Shown here piece after piece: positions 24,923 to 34,075 of a DNA stretch of 51,122 nucleotides. This DNA is from Roseburia sp. (GTDB lineage Bacteria; Bacillota; Clostridia; Lachnospirales; Lachnospiraceae). Positions within the stretch are counted from its first letter, which is position 1; each line of letters starts with the position of its first letter. The stretch is taken from assembly GCA_003483745.1 (NCBI GenBank), contig DMYD01000034.1:1-51122 (forward strand), read 5' to 3'. The notes beneath the pieces are model-generated. The model had not been told where the DNA came from. It saw only the letters and a list, made by a program, of their open reading frames with translations, and searched no databases. The translations under genes and the position numbers were made by a program.

Positions 24923-26497
24923 TTACATAAGCGGTGCAAACAACCGCAGCAGACATTGGGTTCCACGCAAAACCGCAGACCGTCCGCTCTTATATTTTTC
25001 TGTCACTTCCGTACTCTCTGCAAAAATGTGTTCAAAATCCTTACGCATTTCCTTCACTGCATCACAGTTGTATAAAAAAGCTCCATTTTCAAAGTGAAGG
25101 TACAGGCTGCGATAATCCATATTGATCGTACCACAGGTTGCCACTTCCCCATCACAGACACACTGCTTCGCATGGATAAATCCAGGCGTGTACTCATAGA
25201 TCCGCACACCCTGACGGACAAGTCCTGCATAATATGAACGTGTTACTTTATAGATCAGTTTCTTATCCGGGATTCCCGGCGTCACGATCCGTACATCCAC
25301 TCCTCTCTTTGCAGCAAGCCCGAGTGCACAGTTCATCTCATCTGTGATGATCAGATACGGTGTTGTAAAATAAATCTCCTTTTTTGCATGTGCAATAAGG
25401 TTCATATAAACACTCTCTCCGACATGTTCATCATCTAACGGACTGTCCGCATACGGCTGGATAAAACCATCCTGTTTCGCCTTATAATCGGTCTTTGGCA
25501 AATACTTCCGGTAATCCTGATCTGTTTTTTTCACGGCATTCCACATTTCTAAAAACATAACCGTAAGGCTCTTTATGGCATCTCCCTCTAAACGAATACC
25601 GGTATCTTTCCACCTCCCATATGGATGTGTGATATTAAAATATTCATTTGCCAGATTGTATCCTCCGGTAAATCCCACCTTTCCGTCAATTACCGTAATT
25701 TTTCTGTGATCGCGGTTATTCATAAATACGGATAATACCGGAATGATCGGATTAAACACACGGCATGCAATGCCGTTTTCTTCCATACGTTTACGGAAAT
25801 CATGATTGATAAATCCGATACTTCCAACATCATCATAAAAAATACGCACCTCAACGCCATGTGCTGCCCGTTCTTTTAAGACATTGAAAATTTTTTCAAA
25901 AGATTCCGCCTGCTCGATTGCATGGTACTCCATAAAAATAAAATGTTCTGCTTTTTTTAATTCCACAAGCTGTGCCTCTAATCCCTGTGACGCATCTGCG
26001 TAAAATGACACATCCGTGTTATGGTATACTGGATAATGCCCGTATTTCCAGATATAATCTGACTGGTTTGCAATCGACAAATCTTTTTCCTGCAGTTCTT
26101 TTGTGACCACTTCCTCACTGTTTAAAAAAGGAAATAGTTCTTCATCGATCGATTCATAGCGTTTTTTCATGCTCCTTGTCAGATTCGAACGTCCGAATAA
26201 TAGAAACACACACAGACCAAAGATTGGAAAAGCCGCGATCAACAGCATCCAGGGCACTTTAAATGCCATATTTCCATGTGTTCCATAGATCGCAAAAACA
26301 ACCCCGACGGCAACCAATGTAGAAAAAAGCGAGATCGCCGCTGAATAATGATTCAACCATAAAAAGAGACTGATAATCCACACTACCTGAAGCAAAACAC
26401 TGATTCCGACAAAAATCAGTCTGCCTATGCTGTTTTTTACTGATGTTTTCTGTTCTGTTCTCATAATATTGAAAAAATACCGCACAGTATCACTCAT
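24923..26497 (-). CDS. cls: Cardiolipin synthase
   Basis: A 524-residue phospholipase-D-family enzyme that joins phosphatidylglycerol molecules to form cardiolipin. Two N-terminal membrane helices (about residues 27-50 and 55-95) precede two catalytic HKD motifs: HRKITVIDGKVGFTGGYN and HAKQCVCDGEVATCGTINMD. Length is normal. The first ATG (26497) lies inside the loop boundary of a terminator-like hairpin, with GGAGG thirteen bases upstream, further than usual; an in-frame ATG at 26464 lacks a ribosome-binding site. The start is therefore the least certain part. Confidence 0.94.
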   Translation of the reverse strand: MSDTVRYFFNIMRTEQKTSVKNSIGRLIFVGISVLLQVVWIISLFLWLNHYSAAISLFSTLVAVGVVFAIYGTHGNMAFKVPWMLLIAAFPIFGLCVFLLFGRSNLTRSMKKRYESIDEELFPFLNSEEVVTKELQEKDLSIANQSDYIWKYGHYPVYHNTDVSFYADASQGLEAQLVELKKAEHFIFMEYHAIEQAESFEKIFNVLKERAAHGVEVRIFYDDVGSIGFINHDFRKRMEENGIACRVFNPIIPVLSVFMNNRDHRKITVIDGKVGFTGGYNLANEYFNITHPYGRWKDTGIRLEGDAIKSLTVMFLEMWNAVKKTDQDYRKYLPKTDYKAKQDGFIQPYADSPLDDEHVGESVYMNLIAHAKKEIYFTTPYLIITDEMNCALGLAAKRGVDVRIVTPGIPDKKLIYKVTRSYYAGLVRQGVRIYEYTPGFIHAKQCVCDGEVATCGTINMDYRSLYLHFENGAFLYNCDAVKEMRKDFEHIFAESTEVTEKYKSGRSAVLRGTQCLLRLFAPLM

Positions 26498-26508
26498 GCG
26501 GTATTTTT
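26473..26508. terminator. Bidirectional terminator hairpin across the cls start codon
   Basis: AAAAATACCGCA (26473-26484) pairs perfectly with TGCGGTATTTTT (26497-26508) around a 12-base loop. Read on the minus strand it would end the chemoreceptor transcript, yet it includes the ATG used for cls. Confidence 0.7.
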
Positions 26509-26552
26509 ATCCTCCATTTCCGACTCAGTTTTCCAAATGAAAACAAAATCTT

Positions 26553-27857
26553 TTAATTGCGTCCATTCATTTTTTCTTTTACATTCGCATTCACTTTTCC
26601 AAGATATCCTACCAGTTCATCCGATACCGCGACAATACGCTCTGTCGCCTGATTACACTGATCAACGATCTGCTGGAATTCTTCCATATTCTCTGTTGTT
26701 ACTTTTGCGCTGTCAGCATTCTGCTCTGCAAACTCTGTCAGAGATGTAATTCCACTCTCGATCACAGCTTTATGATTATCTAATGCATTTACTTCTTCAC
26801 TGATTCCATCTACTGCATCGCTTGTATTTTTAATTTCTTCATTCAGGGAACGGAAAATTTCTTCCGTGTCATGAATCTTTTCATTCTGTTTTACAAACGC
26901 TTCCGATACTTTCTGCGTAATCTCCACACTGACGTTTGAATTGTCGATCAATGTGTTGACAATCTGATTGATCTGCTCCGTTGACTCTCTTGACTGGTCT
27001 GCTAAAGTACGGATCTCCTCTGCAACAACTGCAAATCCTTTTCCATGCTCTCCGGCTCTTGCAGCCTCAATGCTTGCATTTAACGCAAGAAGGTTTGTCT
27101 GATTAGAAATTCCGGCTATGATCTCTGTCGCTGTGCGGATCTCCTGTGCTGACTGATTTGTCAAATCGGTCTGCTGTCTTACATTTTCAATTGCAACGCC
27201 GCTTTCCTTGCTGATATTTACCAGTTCCTCCATGATTGCTTCCGCCGCTTTATTACTGTCTTTCATATGCTCTGCACTCTGCGCCAGCATCGATACATTT
27301 TCAGCGATCTCATCAATCGTTCTGCTGATCGCGTCGATTTTCTCTTTCATATCAACGGTGTGATCTGCCTGAGATATTGTATTATCCGTAATAGTCGTCA
27401 CTGCCTGTTCCGTCTGATCCAGGGAAGTTGTCATACTCTTAAAAATATGTTTGAAATTCTCCGAAACCTCTCCTAGTTCCTTTGTTGCCTTTTTAATTCC
27501 CAGTACAACCTGTGAAAAGGAAGTGATCGACTTCTGAAATGTACGAACAAGCTGTCCGATCTCACCATCTTTCTCCGCGAGTTTGTTTGCTTTTTCCGCA
27601 ACGCCACCGGAAACTCCAGCTCCTGTGCCGTCACCCATAAGTTGTCTGAACGCATCCAAAAGTGTTTTGATCGAAGCAAAAACTAATCCAAAAACAAGTA
27701 CTGTTGCAAGGCAGATCAGTATCATCGCAACCATCGTACCGATCACACCATTTTTCAGCAACTCAAGTACAACGATCTGCCATAACGCCATAATCAGGAA
27801 AAATACAATAAAAACACCCAGTAATTTTTTCCATGCCTTTTTTTTTGTGTTATCCAT
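26553..27857 (-). CDS. Methyl-accepting chemotaxis-like protein without extracytoplasmic sensor
   Basis: A 434-residue protein. Two membrane helices lie close together (about residues 12-30, LLGVFIVFFLIMALWQIVVL, and 37-62), leaving only a few residues outside, so it has no periplasmic ligand domain. A linker follows, then a long coiled-coil signalling region with the conserved tip ISNQTNLLALNASIEAARAG and GKGFAVVAEEIRTLADQSRE, which contacts CheA/CheW. It lies 25 bases after the Cache-GGDEF gene, so the two may form a sensing pair, the cyclase carrying the sensory domain. It could sense membrane or cytoplasmic states. Confidence 0.93.
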   Translation of the reverse strand: MDNTKKKAWKKLLGVFIVFFLIMALWQIVVLELLKNGVIGTMVAMILICLATVLVFGLVFASIKTLLDAFRQLMGDGTGAGVSGGVAEKANKLAEKDGEIGQLVRTFQKSITSFSQVVLGIKKATKELGEVSENFKHIFKSMTTSLDQTEQAVTTITDNTISQADHTVDMKEKIDAISRTIDEIAENVSMLAQSAEHMKDSNKAAEAIMEELVNISKESGVAIENVRQQTDLTNQSAQEIRTATEIIAGISNQTNLLALNASIEAARAGEHGKGFAVVAEEIRTLADQSRESTEQINQIVNTLIDNSNVSVEITQKVSEAFVKQNEKIHDTEEIFRSLNEEIKNTSDAVDGISEEVNALDNHKAVIESGITSLTEFAEQNADSAKVTTENMEEFQQIVDQCNQATERIVAVSDELVGYLGKVNANVKEKMNGRN

Positions 27858-27882
27858 TTTTATCCTCCGTCTGTTTTATTTT

Positions 27883-29562
27883 CTAAGATTGTCCCGCAAT
27901 AACCGGGGAAGTCTGCATTGATTTCTGCATAACTTTATTCTCATACATTGCATGATCTGCTTCACGAAATGTAGCCGCAAAAGAATCGATACAATCCGGC
28001 TCATGGAATGCAATTCCTCTCGCAATCTGAATTTTCTGTTCATATTTGGTATTGTTTTTGTTGAAAACAACAATGCCGTTATCGAAGTTGCACAGTAATT
28101 CCTTACATCCATTCTGTTCGGCCTGCTCGATAATGATCACAAATTCATCTCCTCCGATACGGTATACAATATGGTCCTGAAAACCTTTTTGTATCAGTCT
28201 GCTTGCATCCCGGATCAGCATATCTCCAAATTCATGTCCAAAATTATCATTAATCTTTTTAAGGTTATTGATATCCATGACCACCACTGCATATTTCATT
28301 TTCTCACTGGCTGCACGCTTATCTAATTCATCCACATACTCTTTATATGCCGCCTTATTTGCAACACCTGTCAGTGCATCCGTATACGCCTGTTTATTCA
28401 CATAATCAATATAATGACGCAGATGATTTACCATCTGCTGTACACTGTCCGCAAGTACACCGACTTCATCTTTCGATTCACAGTCAATATTGACCTCAAG
28501 ATCACCCCCTGCAACCTTCTGCGCAGCTTCTGTAAGTTCCTTGAGCGGGCGTGTCATCTTTCTGGTAACATGGATTGTGATCAAAACAGAAAAACACATT
28601 ATGACTATCGTTGAAATCAAAAACAGGCGGATAATACGGTTACTCGACGCATTGATTTCTTTTGCCGGTGCGGTAACAACAAAAAGCATACCGTTTTCTA
28701 ACTGTCTGGCAGTCATTTTCTTTTTTATTCCATCGAACTGATAACTGACCAGACCATTCTCCGTTCCTTTTTTCACCAGTATATTTAATACTTTTCTGAG
28801 TTTTCCATGTATATTTTTTTCATCAAGGCCTTCCGGATAATCATGGTGATAATAAATTACATATTCTGTTCCCGCCAGAAAAGCATAACCGCTCTTATAA
28901 ATCTGTACAGAATCCACTTTCTCTTTCAGCAGTGCCATATCAATATCCATGCCTAAAACACCGATAAAATCTTCGTCTCTGTATATCGGCACCACATAGG
29001 AAATAATCCTGTCATTTTTATTCATATTATCATATGGTTCCATCCAAAAAGCTTCTTTTTTTTCAAGAGCCTGATAATACCATCCGACATTTTGCACATC
29101 ATCTTCGCTATATTTTGAAAAATCCACCAGGGAATCCTCGGTAACTTTACCATTTGCATCCTTGTACCAGAAAAAACCTGTCTGTGTACCGGCAAGTTCC
29201 GGATTTACTCTCATGTAAACCCCACGTGACCCTTCTGTATTTTTCACGGTGTGCAAAGAAACTTCCTGCACCTTTTTTACAAAAGCATCCTCATTCTCTG
29301 CGTCTATACCATCAGCTCCAAGATTGCTATATTGTTCTATTGTATAATCCCGAATCATATTCACGGACTGTTCAATACTTGTCAGCGTTGCATCGATCTC
29401 CTGTGCCTTATCATCACAAAACAGATTCATAAACTGTGTAGATTCCTCATTTACAAGTTTATGTGTGTATAAAAAACCAACATATCCAAGTGCCAGCGCT
29501 GAAAGAAGTACACAGCCTACCGTCAAAGCCAGAAATTTAGACTGTAAAGACCTCATCGGCAT
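27883..29562 (-). CDS. Diguanylate cyclase with extracytoplasmic Cache sensor and HAMP
   Basis: A 559-residue protein. One membrane helix (about residues 10-32) and a second (about 308-332, LFLISTIVIMCFSVLITIHV) enclose a roughly 270-residue dCache-type sensor; HAMP follows (RPLKELTEAAQKVAGGDLEV), then GGDEF with intact active site YRIGGDEFVIIIE. No RxxD inhibitory site is seen at the usual place five residues before GGDEF. It makes cyclic di-GMP from GTP. Two ATG codons are possible, 29562 and 29556; GAGAGGA is better spaced for the second. A consensus promoter stands upstream and the chemoreceptor gene follows closely. Confidence 0.94.
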   Translation of the reverse strand: MPMRSLQSKFLALTVGCVLLSALALGYVGFLYTHKLVNEESTQFMNLFCDDKAQEIDATLTSIEQSVNMIRDYTIEQYSNLGADGIDAENEDAFVKKVQEVSLHTVKNTEGSRGVYMRVNPELAGTQTGFFWYKDANGKVTEDSLVDFSKYSEDDVQNVGWYYQALEKKEAFWMEPYDNMNKNDRIISYVVPIYRDEDFIGVLGMDIDMALLKEKVDSVQIYKSGYAFLAGTEYVIYYHHDYPEGLDEKNIHGKLRKVLNILVKKGTENGLVSYQFDGIKKKMTARQLENGMLFVVTAPAKEINASSNRIIRLFLISTIVIMCFSVLITIHVTRKMTRPLKELTEAAQKVAGGDLEVNIDCESKDEVGVLADSVQQMVNHLRHYIDYVNKQAYTDALTGVANKAAYKEYVDELDKRAASEKMKYAVVVMDINNLKKINDNFGHEFGDMLIRDASRLIQKGFQDHIVYRIGGDEFVIIIEQAEQNGCKELLCNFDNGIVVFNKNNTKYEQKIQIARGIAFHEPDCIDSFAATFREADHAMYENKVMQKSMQTSPVIAGQS

Positions 29563-29592
29563 TCCTCTCTCTCTTCTTTCTGATATAGTTCT

Positions 29593-29621
29593 ATTATATG
29601 CATTTTGTCAGATATTGTCAA
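29593..29621 (-). promoter_or_regulatory. Consensus promoter of the cyclase-chemoreceptor operon
   Basis: On the minus strand TTGACA (29616-29621), 17 bases, TATAAT (29593-29598): a perfect match to the sigma-A consensus, about 31 bases before the start codon. Confidence 0.85.
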
Positions 29622-29672
29622 AAAATATCACTCTTTTTTGTATGTATTTTTAATACTTTCGACAATATTTTC

Positions 29673-29701
29673 TTGATTTTTTTTCATAAAACAACTAAAA
29701 T
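29673..29701 (+). promoter_or_regulatory. Promoter of the GntR-family gene
   Basis: TTGATT (29673-29678), 17 bases, TAAAAT (29696-29701). The 34-base palindrome at 29700-29733 starts inside the -10 and covers the start point, so a bound repressor would block it. Confidence 0.65.
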
Positions 29702-29733
29702 TTATTGTGGTATGTGGTCATACCACAATAAAT
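29700..29733. promoter_or_regulatory. Long palindromic operator of the GntR-family regulator
   Basis: A perfect inverted repeat with 15-base arms (29700-29714 and 29719-29733) and a TGGT spacer. The core is TTGTGGTATG-TGGT-CATACCACAA. Its place over the start point and the nearby GntR gene point to autoregulation. Confidence 0.75.
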
Positions 29734-29760
29734 CTGGGCAATATAAAGGAATTATATGAT

Positions 29761-30462
29761 ATGGAATTTCAAAAACTAAACGCACCATCACTCAAAGAAT
29801 TATTTATATCCGAACTTGAAAATATGATCATTTCAGGCAAACTTCCGATTGGCACAAAACTCCCATCCGAACGCGAACTTGCCACATCCATGCAGGTTTC
29901 ACGCGCAGTCGTCAACTCCGGTATTGCAGAGCTTGAAAAGAAAGGATTTGTCGTGGTCAAACCGCGCATCGGTACATTTGTGGAAGATTACCGCCGGAAT
30001 GGAACTATGGACACTTTAGTTTCCATTATGAAATATAACGGCGGCTCTTTAAGCAATGACGAAATCCGTTCCATACTCGAGGTCCGTATTCTCTTTATGA
30101 GCCTTGCAGCACGCCTTACGATTGAAAAAGCAGCTGACGCAGAAATCGAAGGACTTACTTTTTATCTGGAAAAATTAAAAAATGCTGTCACACCGGAAGA
30201 TGCTGCCACATCTATCTTTGAATTCAGTCATGAGCTGAGTTTTATCAGTGGAAATATGCTGCTGCCGCTGTTTTTTATCTCGTTTCGCGACCTTGTGTGC
30301 AGTCTTTGGGTACGATATGCCAGAAAATACAGCATCGAAGAACTATACCAGAGTGCCTTATCCATTTATAATTTTGTGCGTACAAGAGATACCGATGGTG
30401 CTCTCAATTACATAGAGACTTCCACCACAGAATGTATCAGCGGAAACCGCACAATCTACTGA
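29761..30462 (+). CDS. GntR family (FadR-type) transcriptional regulator
   Basis: A 233-residue regulator. Residues 8-75 form the GntR winged helix (IISGKLPIGTKLPSERELAT and GIAELEKKGFVVVKPRIGTF); the C-terminal part (about 95-225) is an all-helical FCD-type ligand domain starting IRSILEVRILFMSLAARLTI. FadR-type regulators respond to small carboxylic acids. I start at the ATG at 29761, preceded by AAAGGA; the longer frame would start inside the palindrome. Its likely operator covers its own start point. No enzyme operon with the same palindrome is seen in this window, so its target may be elsewhere or the gene may only control itself and a distant locus. Confidence 0.88.
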   Translation: MEFQKLNAPSLKELFISELENMIISGKLPIGTKLPSERELATSMQVSRAVVNSGIAELEKKGFVVVKPRIGTFVEDYRRNGTMDTLVSIMKYNGGSLSNDEIRSILEVRILFMSLAARLTIEKAADAEIEGLTFYLEKLKNAVTPEDAATSIFEFSHELSFISGNMLLPLFFISFRDLVCSLWVRYARKYSIEELYQSALSIYNFVRTRDTDGALNYIETSTTECISGNRTIY

Positions 30463-30470
30463 TCTCATAG

Positions 30471-30496
30471 AAAAAAGCCGGACAATCCGGCTTTTT
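30471..30496. terminator. Bidirectional terminator between the GntR gene and the ABC exporter
   Basis: AAAAAGCCGGA pairs with TCCGGCTTTTT around a CAA loop. It lies between two convergent genes and has A and T runs on its two sides, serving both. Confidence 0.9.
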
Positions 30497-30513
30497 CTTT
30501 TTGATATCTGATT

Positions 30514-32268
30514 CTATTTTGCAAACTGACTGTTATACAACTTCGCATAAAATCCGTTTTTCTCTAACAGTTCCTCATGTTTTCCCTGTTCCACAATATT
30601 TCCATCCCGCATCACAAGAATGATATCTGCTTCCCGGATTGTAGAAAGACGGTGTGCAACGATAAAACTGGTACGCCCCTTCATCATGCGCGCAAATGCT
30701 TCCTGGATCTTGATCTCGGTTCTCGTATCGATTGAGGATGTCGCTTCATCTAAAATCAGCATTGGAGGCAGACAGAGCATAACTCTTGTGATACAAAGGA
30801 GCTGTTTTTGTCCCTGTGAAAGGCTTCCACCATCCTCCGAGATCACAGTGTCATATCCCTTCGGCAAACGTTTGATAAAACTGTGTGCATGGGATGCTTT
30901 TGCAGCCGCAATGATTTCTTCCTCCGTGGCATCCGGTTTTCCCATCGTGATATTTTCACGGATTGTTCCACTTCTCAACCAGGTTTCCTGCAATACCATA
31001 CCATAATTGCTTCTGAGACTCTTTCTGGTCATCTCATTGATTGGCGTCCCACTGACACGGATCGTTCCGCTGTTTACATCATAGAAACGCATTAAAAGGT
31101 TAATGAGTGTTGTCTTGCCACAACCTGTAGGTCCTACGATCGCCACGCGCTGTCCCGGCTGTACGGAAAGATTAAAATCTTCGATCAGTTTCTGCTCCGG
31201 TGTATAAGAGAAATGTACATGGGACAGTTCCACACTTCCGTCCGCCTTTTCTAACACTTTCGCATCAGCTGCATCCGGCTCCTCGACCGGCTCCTCAATC
31301 AGTTCAAACACGCGCGCTGCACAGGCAAGTGCATTCTGCAGCTCGGTGATGACACCGGAAATCTCGTTAAACGGTTTTGTGTACTGGTTTGCATAACTTA
31401 AAAGACTCGATAACTGCCCAACTGTAATGCTTCCTTTGATGGCAAGAAACGCGCCGACAACACCAACCGTCGCATAGACAAGACTGTTGATAAAACGTGT
31501 TGCCGGATTCGTGATGCTCGAAAAGAAGATAGCACGCAGGGAATACTTCTGCAGTCTTCCGTTGATCTCATCAAACTGCTCTAATGCCTCATCCTCATGG
31601 GAAAATGCCTGTACAACTTTCTGGTTTCCAACCATTTCTTCGATGAAAGCGGTCTGTTCGCCTCTTGTCTCGGACTGCAGTTTGAACATGGAAAAAGTCC
31701 TTTTGGCAATAAAACTTGCAACAAACAGTGATAACGGTGTAATGACAACAACTGCAATTGTGATATTCACACTGATCGTCAGCATAAAGATCAGTGTACC
31801 AAGAATCGTTACAATTCCGGTAAAAAACTGTGTAAATCCCATCAAAAGACCGTCCGCAAACTGGTCGACATCTGCGATAACACGGCTCACCACTTCGCCG
31901 TAAGAATGGGAATCAATGTATTTCAGTGGTAAATGTTCGATCCTCTCAAATGCTTCTTTCCGGATGTCACGGATCACATTATAAGTGATCTTATTGTTAC
32001 ATGCATTCATGACCCACTGTGCGGCTGCTGTGAGTATGATTACAACCGCCATGCGCTCTAAAATCACAAGGATTCCTGCAAAATCAACCTGTCCTTTTGT
32101 GATAATCAGATCTACTGCACGTCCTGTTAAAATTGGAATATAAAGAGTAAGTGCCACGGTAACAGCTGCAAGCACGATCGATAATCCAAGATAAAACCAG
32201 TATCTTTGAATGTAATCCAGCACTTTTTTTATCGTTGTCTTCTGCTGGTCTGTCACTACTTTTTTCAT
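30514..32268 (-). CDS. ABC exporter half-transporter with canonical ATPase site
   Basis: A 584-residue fusion of a six-helix membrane domain (residues 20-320) and an ATPase domain (about 340-580): Walker A GPTGCGKTTLINLL, signature LSQGQKQLLCI, Walker B MLILDEATSSID with the catalytic Glu, and the switch His in FIVAHRLST. It overlaps the partner gene by four bases (ATGA), so the two are translated together. With the partner's degenerate site this forms a heterodimeric exporter of the YheIH/BmrCD kind, often moving drugs, peptides or lipids. The signature has Gln for the third residue (LSQGQ), a known variant. Confidence 0.93.
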   Translation of the reverse strand: MKKVVTDQQKTTIKKVLDYIQRYWFYLGLSIVLAAVTVALTLYIPILTGRAVDLIITKGQVDFAGILVILERMAVVIILTAAAQWVMNACNNKITYNVIRDIRKEAFERIEHLPLKYIDSHSYGEVVSRVIADVDQFADGLLMGFTQFFTGIVTILGTLIFMLTISVNITIAVVVITPLSLFVASFIAKRTFSMFKLQSETRGEQTAFIEEMVGNQKVVQAFSHEDEALEQFDEINGRLQKYSLRAIFFSSITNPATRFINSLVYATVGVVGAFLAIKGSITVGQLSSLLSYANQYTKPFNEISGVITELQNALACAARVFELIEEPVEEPDAADAKVLEKADGSVELSHVHFSYTPEQKLIEDFNLSVQPGQRVAIVGPTGCGKTTLINLLMRFYDVNSGTIRVSGTPINEMTRKSLRSNYGMVLQETWLRSGTIRENITMGKPDATEEEIIAAAKASHAHSFIKRLPKGYDTVISEDGGSLSQGQKQLLCITRVMLCLPPMLILDEATSSIDTRTEIKIQEAFARMMKGRTSFIVAHRLSTIREADIILVMRDGNIVEQGKHEELLEKNGFYAKLYNSQFAK

Positions 32269-34031
32269 GCCGTCTTACCTCCCTCCTGCTTTTTAAACTG
32301 TGAGTTGTAGATTTCCTGGTATACCTCACAGCTTTCTAACAGTTCTTCGCTGGTTCCAAGTCCGACAATCTTACCATCATCAAGCACAATGATACGGTCT
32401 GCATGCTGGATCGATGCTGCTCTCTGGGAAACAATAAAGACTGTCGTCTCACCCTCCATCCCGCGGATGGCTTTTCGAAGTGCGGCATCCGTTGCAAAAT
32501 CAAGTGCTGATGCACTGTCATCTAAAATGAGTATCTCCGGTTTTCTGACAACGGCACGCGCAATCGTCAATCGCTGGCGCTGCCCACCGGAAAGATTCCT
32601 TCCACCCTGCTCGATCTCAAAATCAAGACCGCCTTCTTTATTGTCGACAAACTCTTTTGCCTGTGCAACTGTGATCGCACGGATCAGATCTTCTTCTGTC
32701 GCATCCGGATTTCCCCATTTTAAGTTTTCACGGATCGTGCCATGAAACAATACTGCTTTCTGTAAAACTGTACCGATCTTTCCACGCAGTTCTTCAAGAG
32801 GATAATCTTTGACGTTTTTTCCATCCACTTTGACAAAACCGGATGTCACATCATAAAACCGCGGGATCAGATTGACCACAGAGGATTTTCCGGAACCGGT
32901 TCCACCGATAATACCGATCGTCTCGCCTTTTTTTACTTTAAAGTCAATATCTGTTAAGGATTCCTCCCCGGCACCTGCATAAATTAAGCCTGCATGGGAG
33001 AATTCCACGGCATACTCTGCTTCTTTTGATCCGTCAGAAGCATCCTTCTCTGCCTTGTCCGCATTCTGGTTTGATCCATCCGTAATAGATGACTGCATCT
33101 CAAAAATAAACTGGATGCGGTTTCCACACGCGATAGATTTGTTGATATTGATGATCAGGTTTGCAAGTTTCACTAACTCAACTAAGATCTGTGACATATA
33201 ATTGATCAGCGCCACCACTTCACCCTGTGTGATATATCCGTTATCAACACGGACTGCACCGATCCAGACAAGCACTACGATTGCACCGTTGATGATCACA
33301 TAGGTGAGCGGGTTCATCAGTGCAGAAATCTTTCCGACATAGATCTGTGCCCTTGTCAGCAGATCATTATTTTCATTAAAATGTACTGTTTCATCTTCTT
33401 CCTTATTAAAAGCACGGATCACCCTGCTTCCTGTTAAATTTTCTCTTGTGATCCCAAGCACCTTATCAAGTGCTGCCTGCACTTTTTTATAAAGTGGAAT
33501 ACTGATCAGCATAATGCCAAAAACAACCACGGAAAGAAGTGGAATCGTAACAACAAATACCAGTGCCGCTTTGATATCAATGGTAAATGCCATGACCATC
33601 GCACCAAACACGATAAACGGAGAACGTAAAAACAGACGCAGTACAAGGTTCACACCATTTTGCACCTGATTGACATCACTCGTCATCCTTGTGATAAGTG
33701 TCGCCGTTCCAACCGTATCCATCTCTGTAAACGAAAGACTCTCAATGTGTGCAAACAATGCATGGCGCAGTTTTGTTGCAAACCCGACTGCCGCTTTTGC
33801 TGCAAAAAACTGTGCTGTGATTGAGCAGGTCAGACCGATCACGGCAAGCAGTACCAACACCATGCACATTTTCATAATATAGGACTTGTTCCCCGAAGCC
33901 ACACCGGTATCGATGATCGCCGCCATAACAAGCGGTACGATCAGCTCAAAAGTTGCTTCAAGCAATTTAAATAGCGGTCCTAACACACTTTCCTTTTTAT
34001 AATCTTTTAAATAGACCAGTAACTTTTTCAT
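32265..34031 (-). CDS. ABC exporter half-transporter with degenerate ATPase site
   Basis: A 588-residue protein with a membrane domain then an ATPase domain: Walker A GGTGSGKSSVVNLI, signature LSGGQRQRLTIA, Walker B EILILDDSASALD and switch region FIVSQRAASIQ. The catalytic Glu after Walker B is Asp and the switch His is Gln, so its own site should be inactive, while its signature motif is canonical and completes the partner's active site. I choose the ATG at 34031 because GGAG lies six bases before it; an ATG four codons earlier has none. The gene lies 44 bases after the DUF368 gene on the same strand. Confidence 0.92.
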   Translation of the reverse strand: MKKLLVYLKDYKKESVLGPLFKLLEATFELIVPLVMAAIIDTGVASGNKSYIMKMCMVLVLLAVIGLTCSITAQFFAAKAAVGFATKLRHALFAHIESLSFTEMDTVGTATLITRMTSDVNQVQNGVNLVLRLFLRSPFIVFGAMVMAFTIDIKAALVFVVTIPLLSVVVFGIMLISIPLYKKVQAALDKVLGITRENLTGSRVIRAFNKEEDETVHFNENNDLLTRAQIYVGKISALMNPLTYVIINGAIVVLVWIGAVRVDNGYITQGEVVALINYMSQILVELVKLANLIININKSIACGNRIQFIFEMQSSITDGSNQNADKAEKDASDGSKEAEYAVEFSHAGLIYAGAGEESLTDIDFKVKKGETIGIIGGTGSGKSSVVNLIPRFYDVTSGFVKVDGKNVKDYPLEELRGKIGTVLQKAVLFHGTIRENLKWGNPDATEEDLIRAITVAQAKEFVDNKEGGLDFEIEQGGRNLSGGQRQRLTIARAVVRKPEILILDDSASALDFATDAALRKAIRGMEGETTVFIVSQRAASIQHADRIIVLDDGKIVGLGTSEELLESCEVYQEIYNSQFKKQEGGKTA

Positions 34032-34075
34032 AGTATTCTCCATTCTTGTGCTTTTTTCGCACTTTTCCCGAATGT

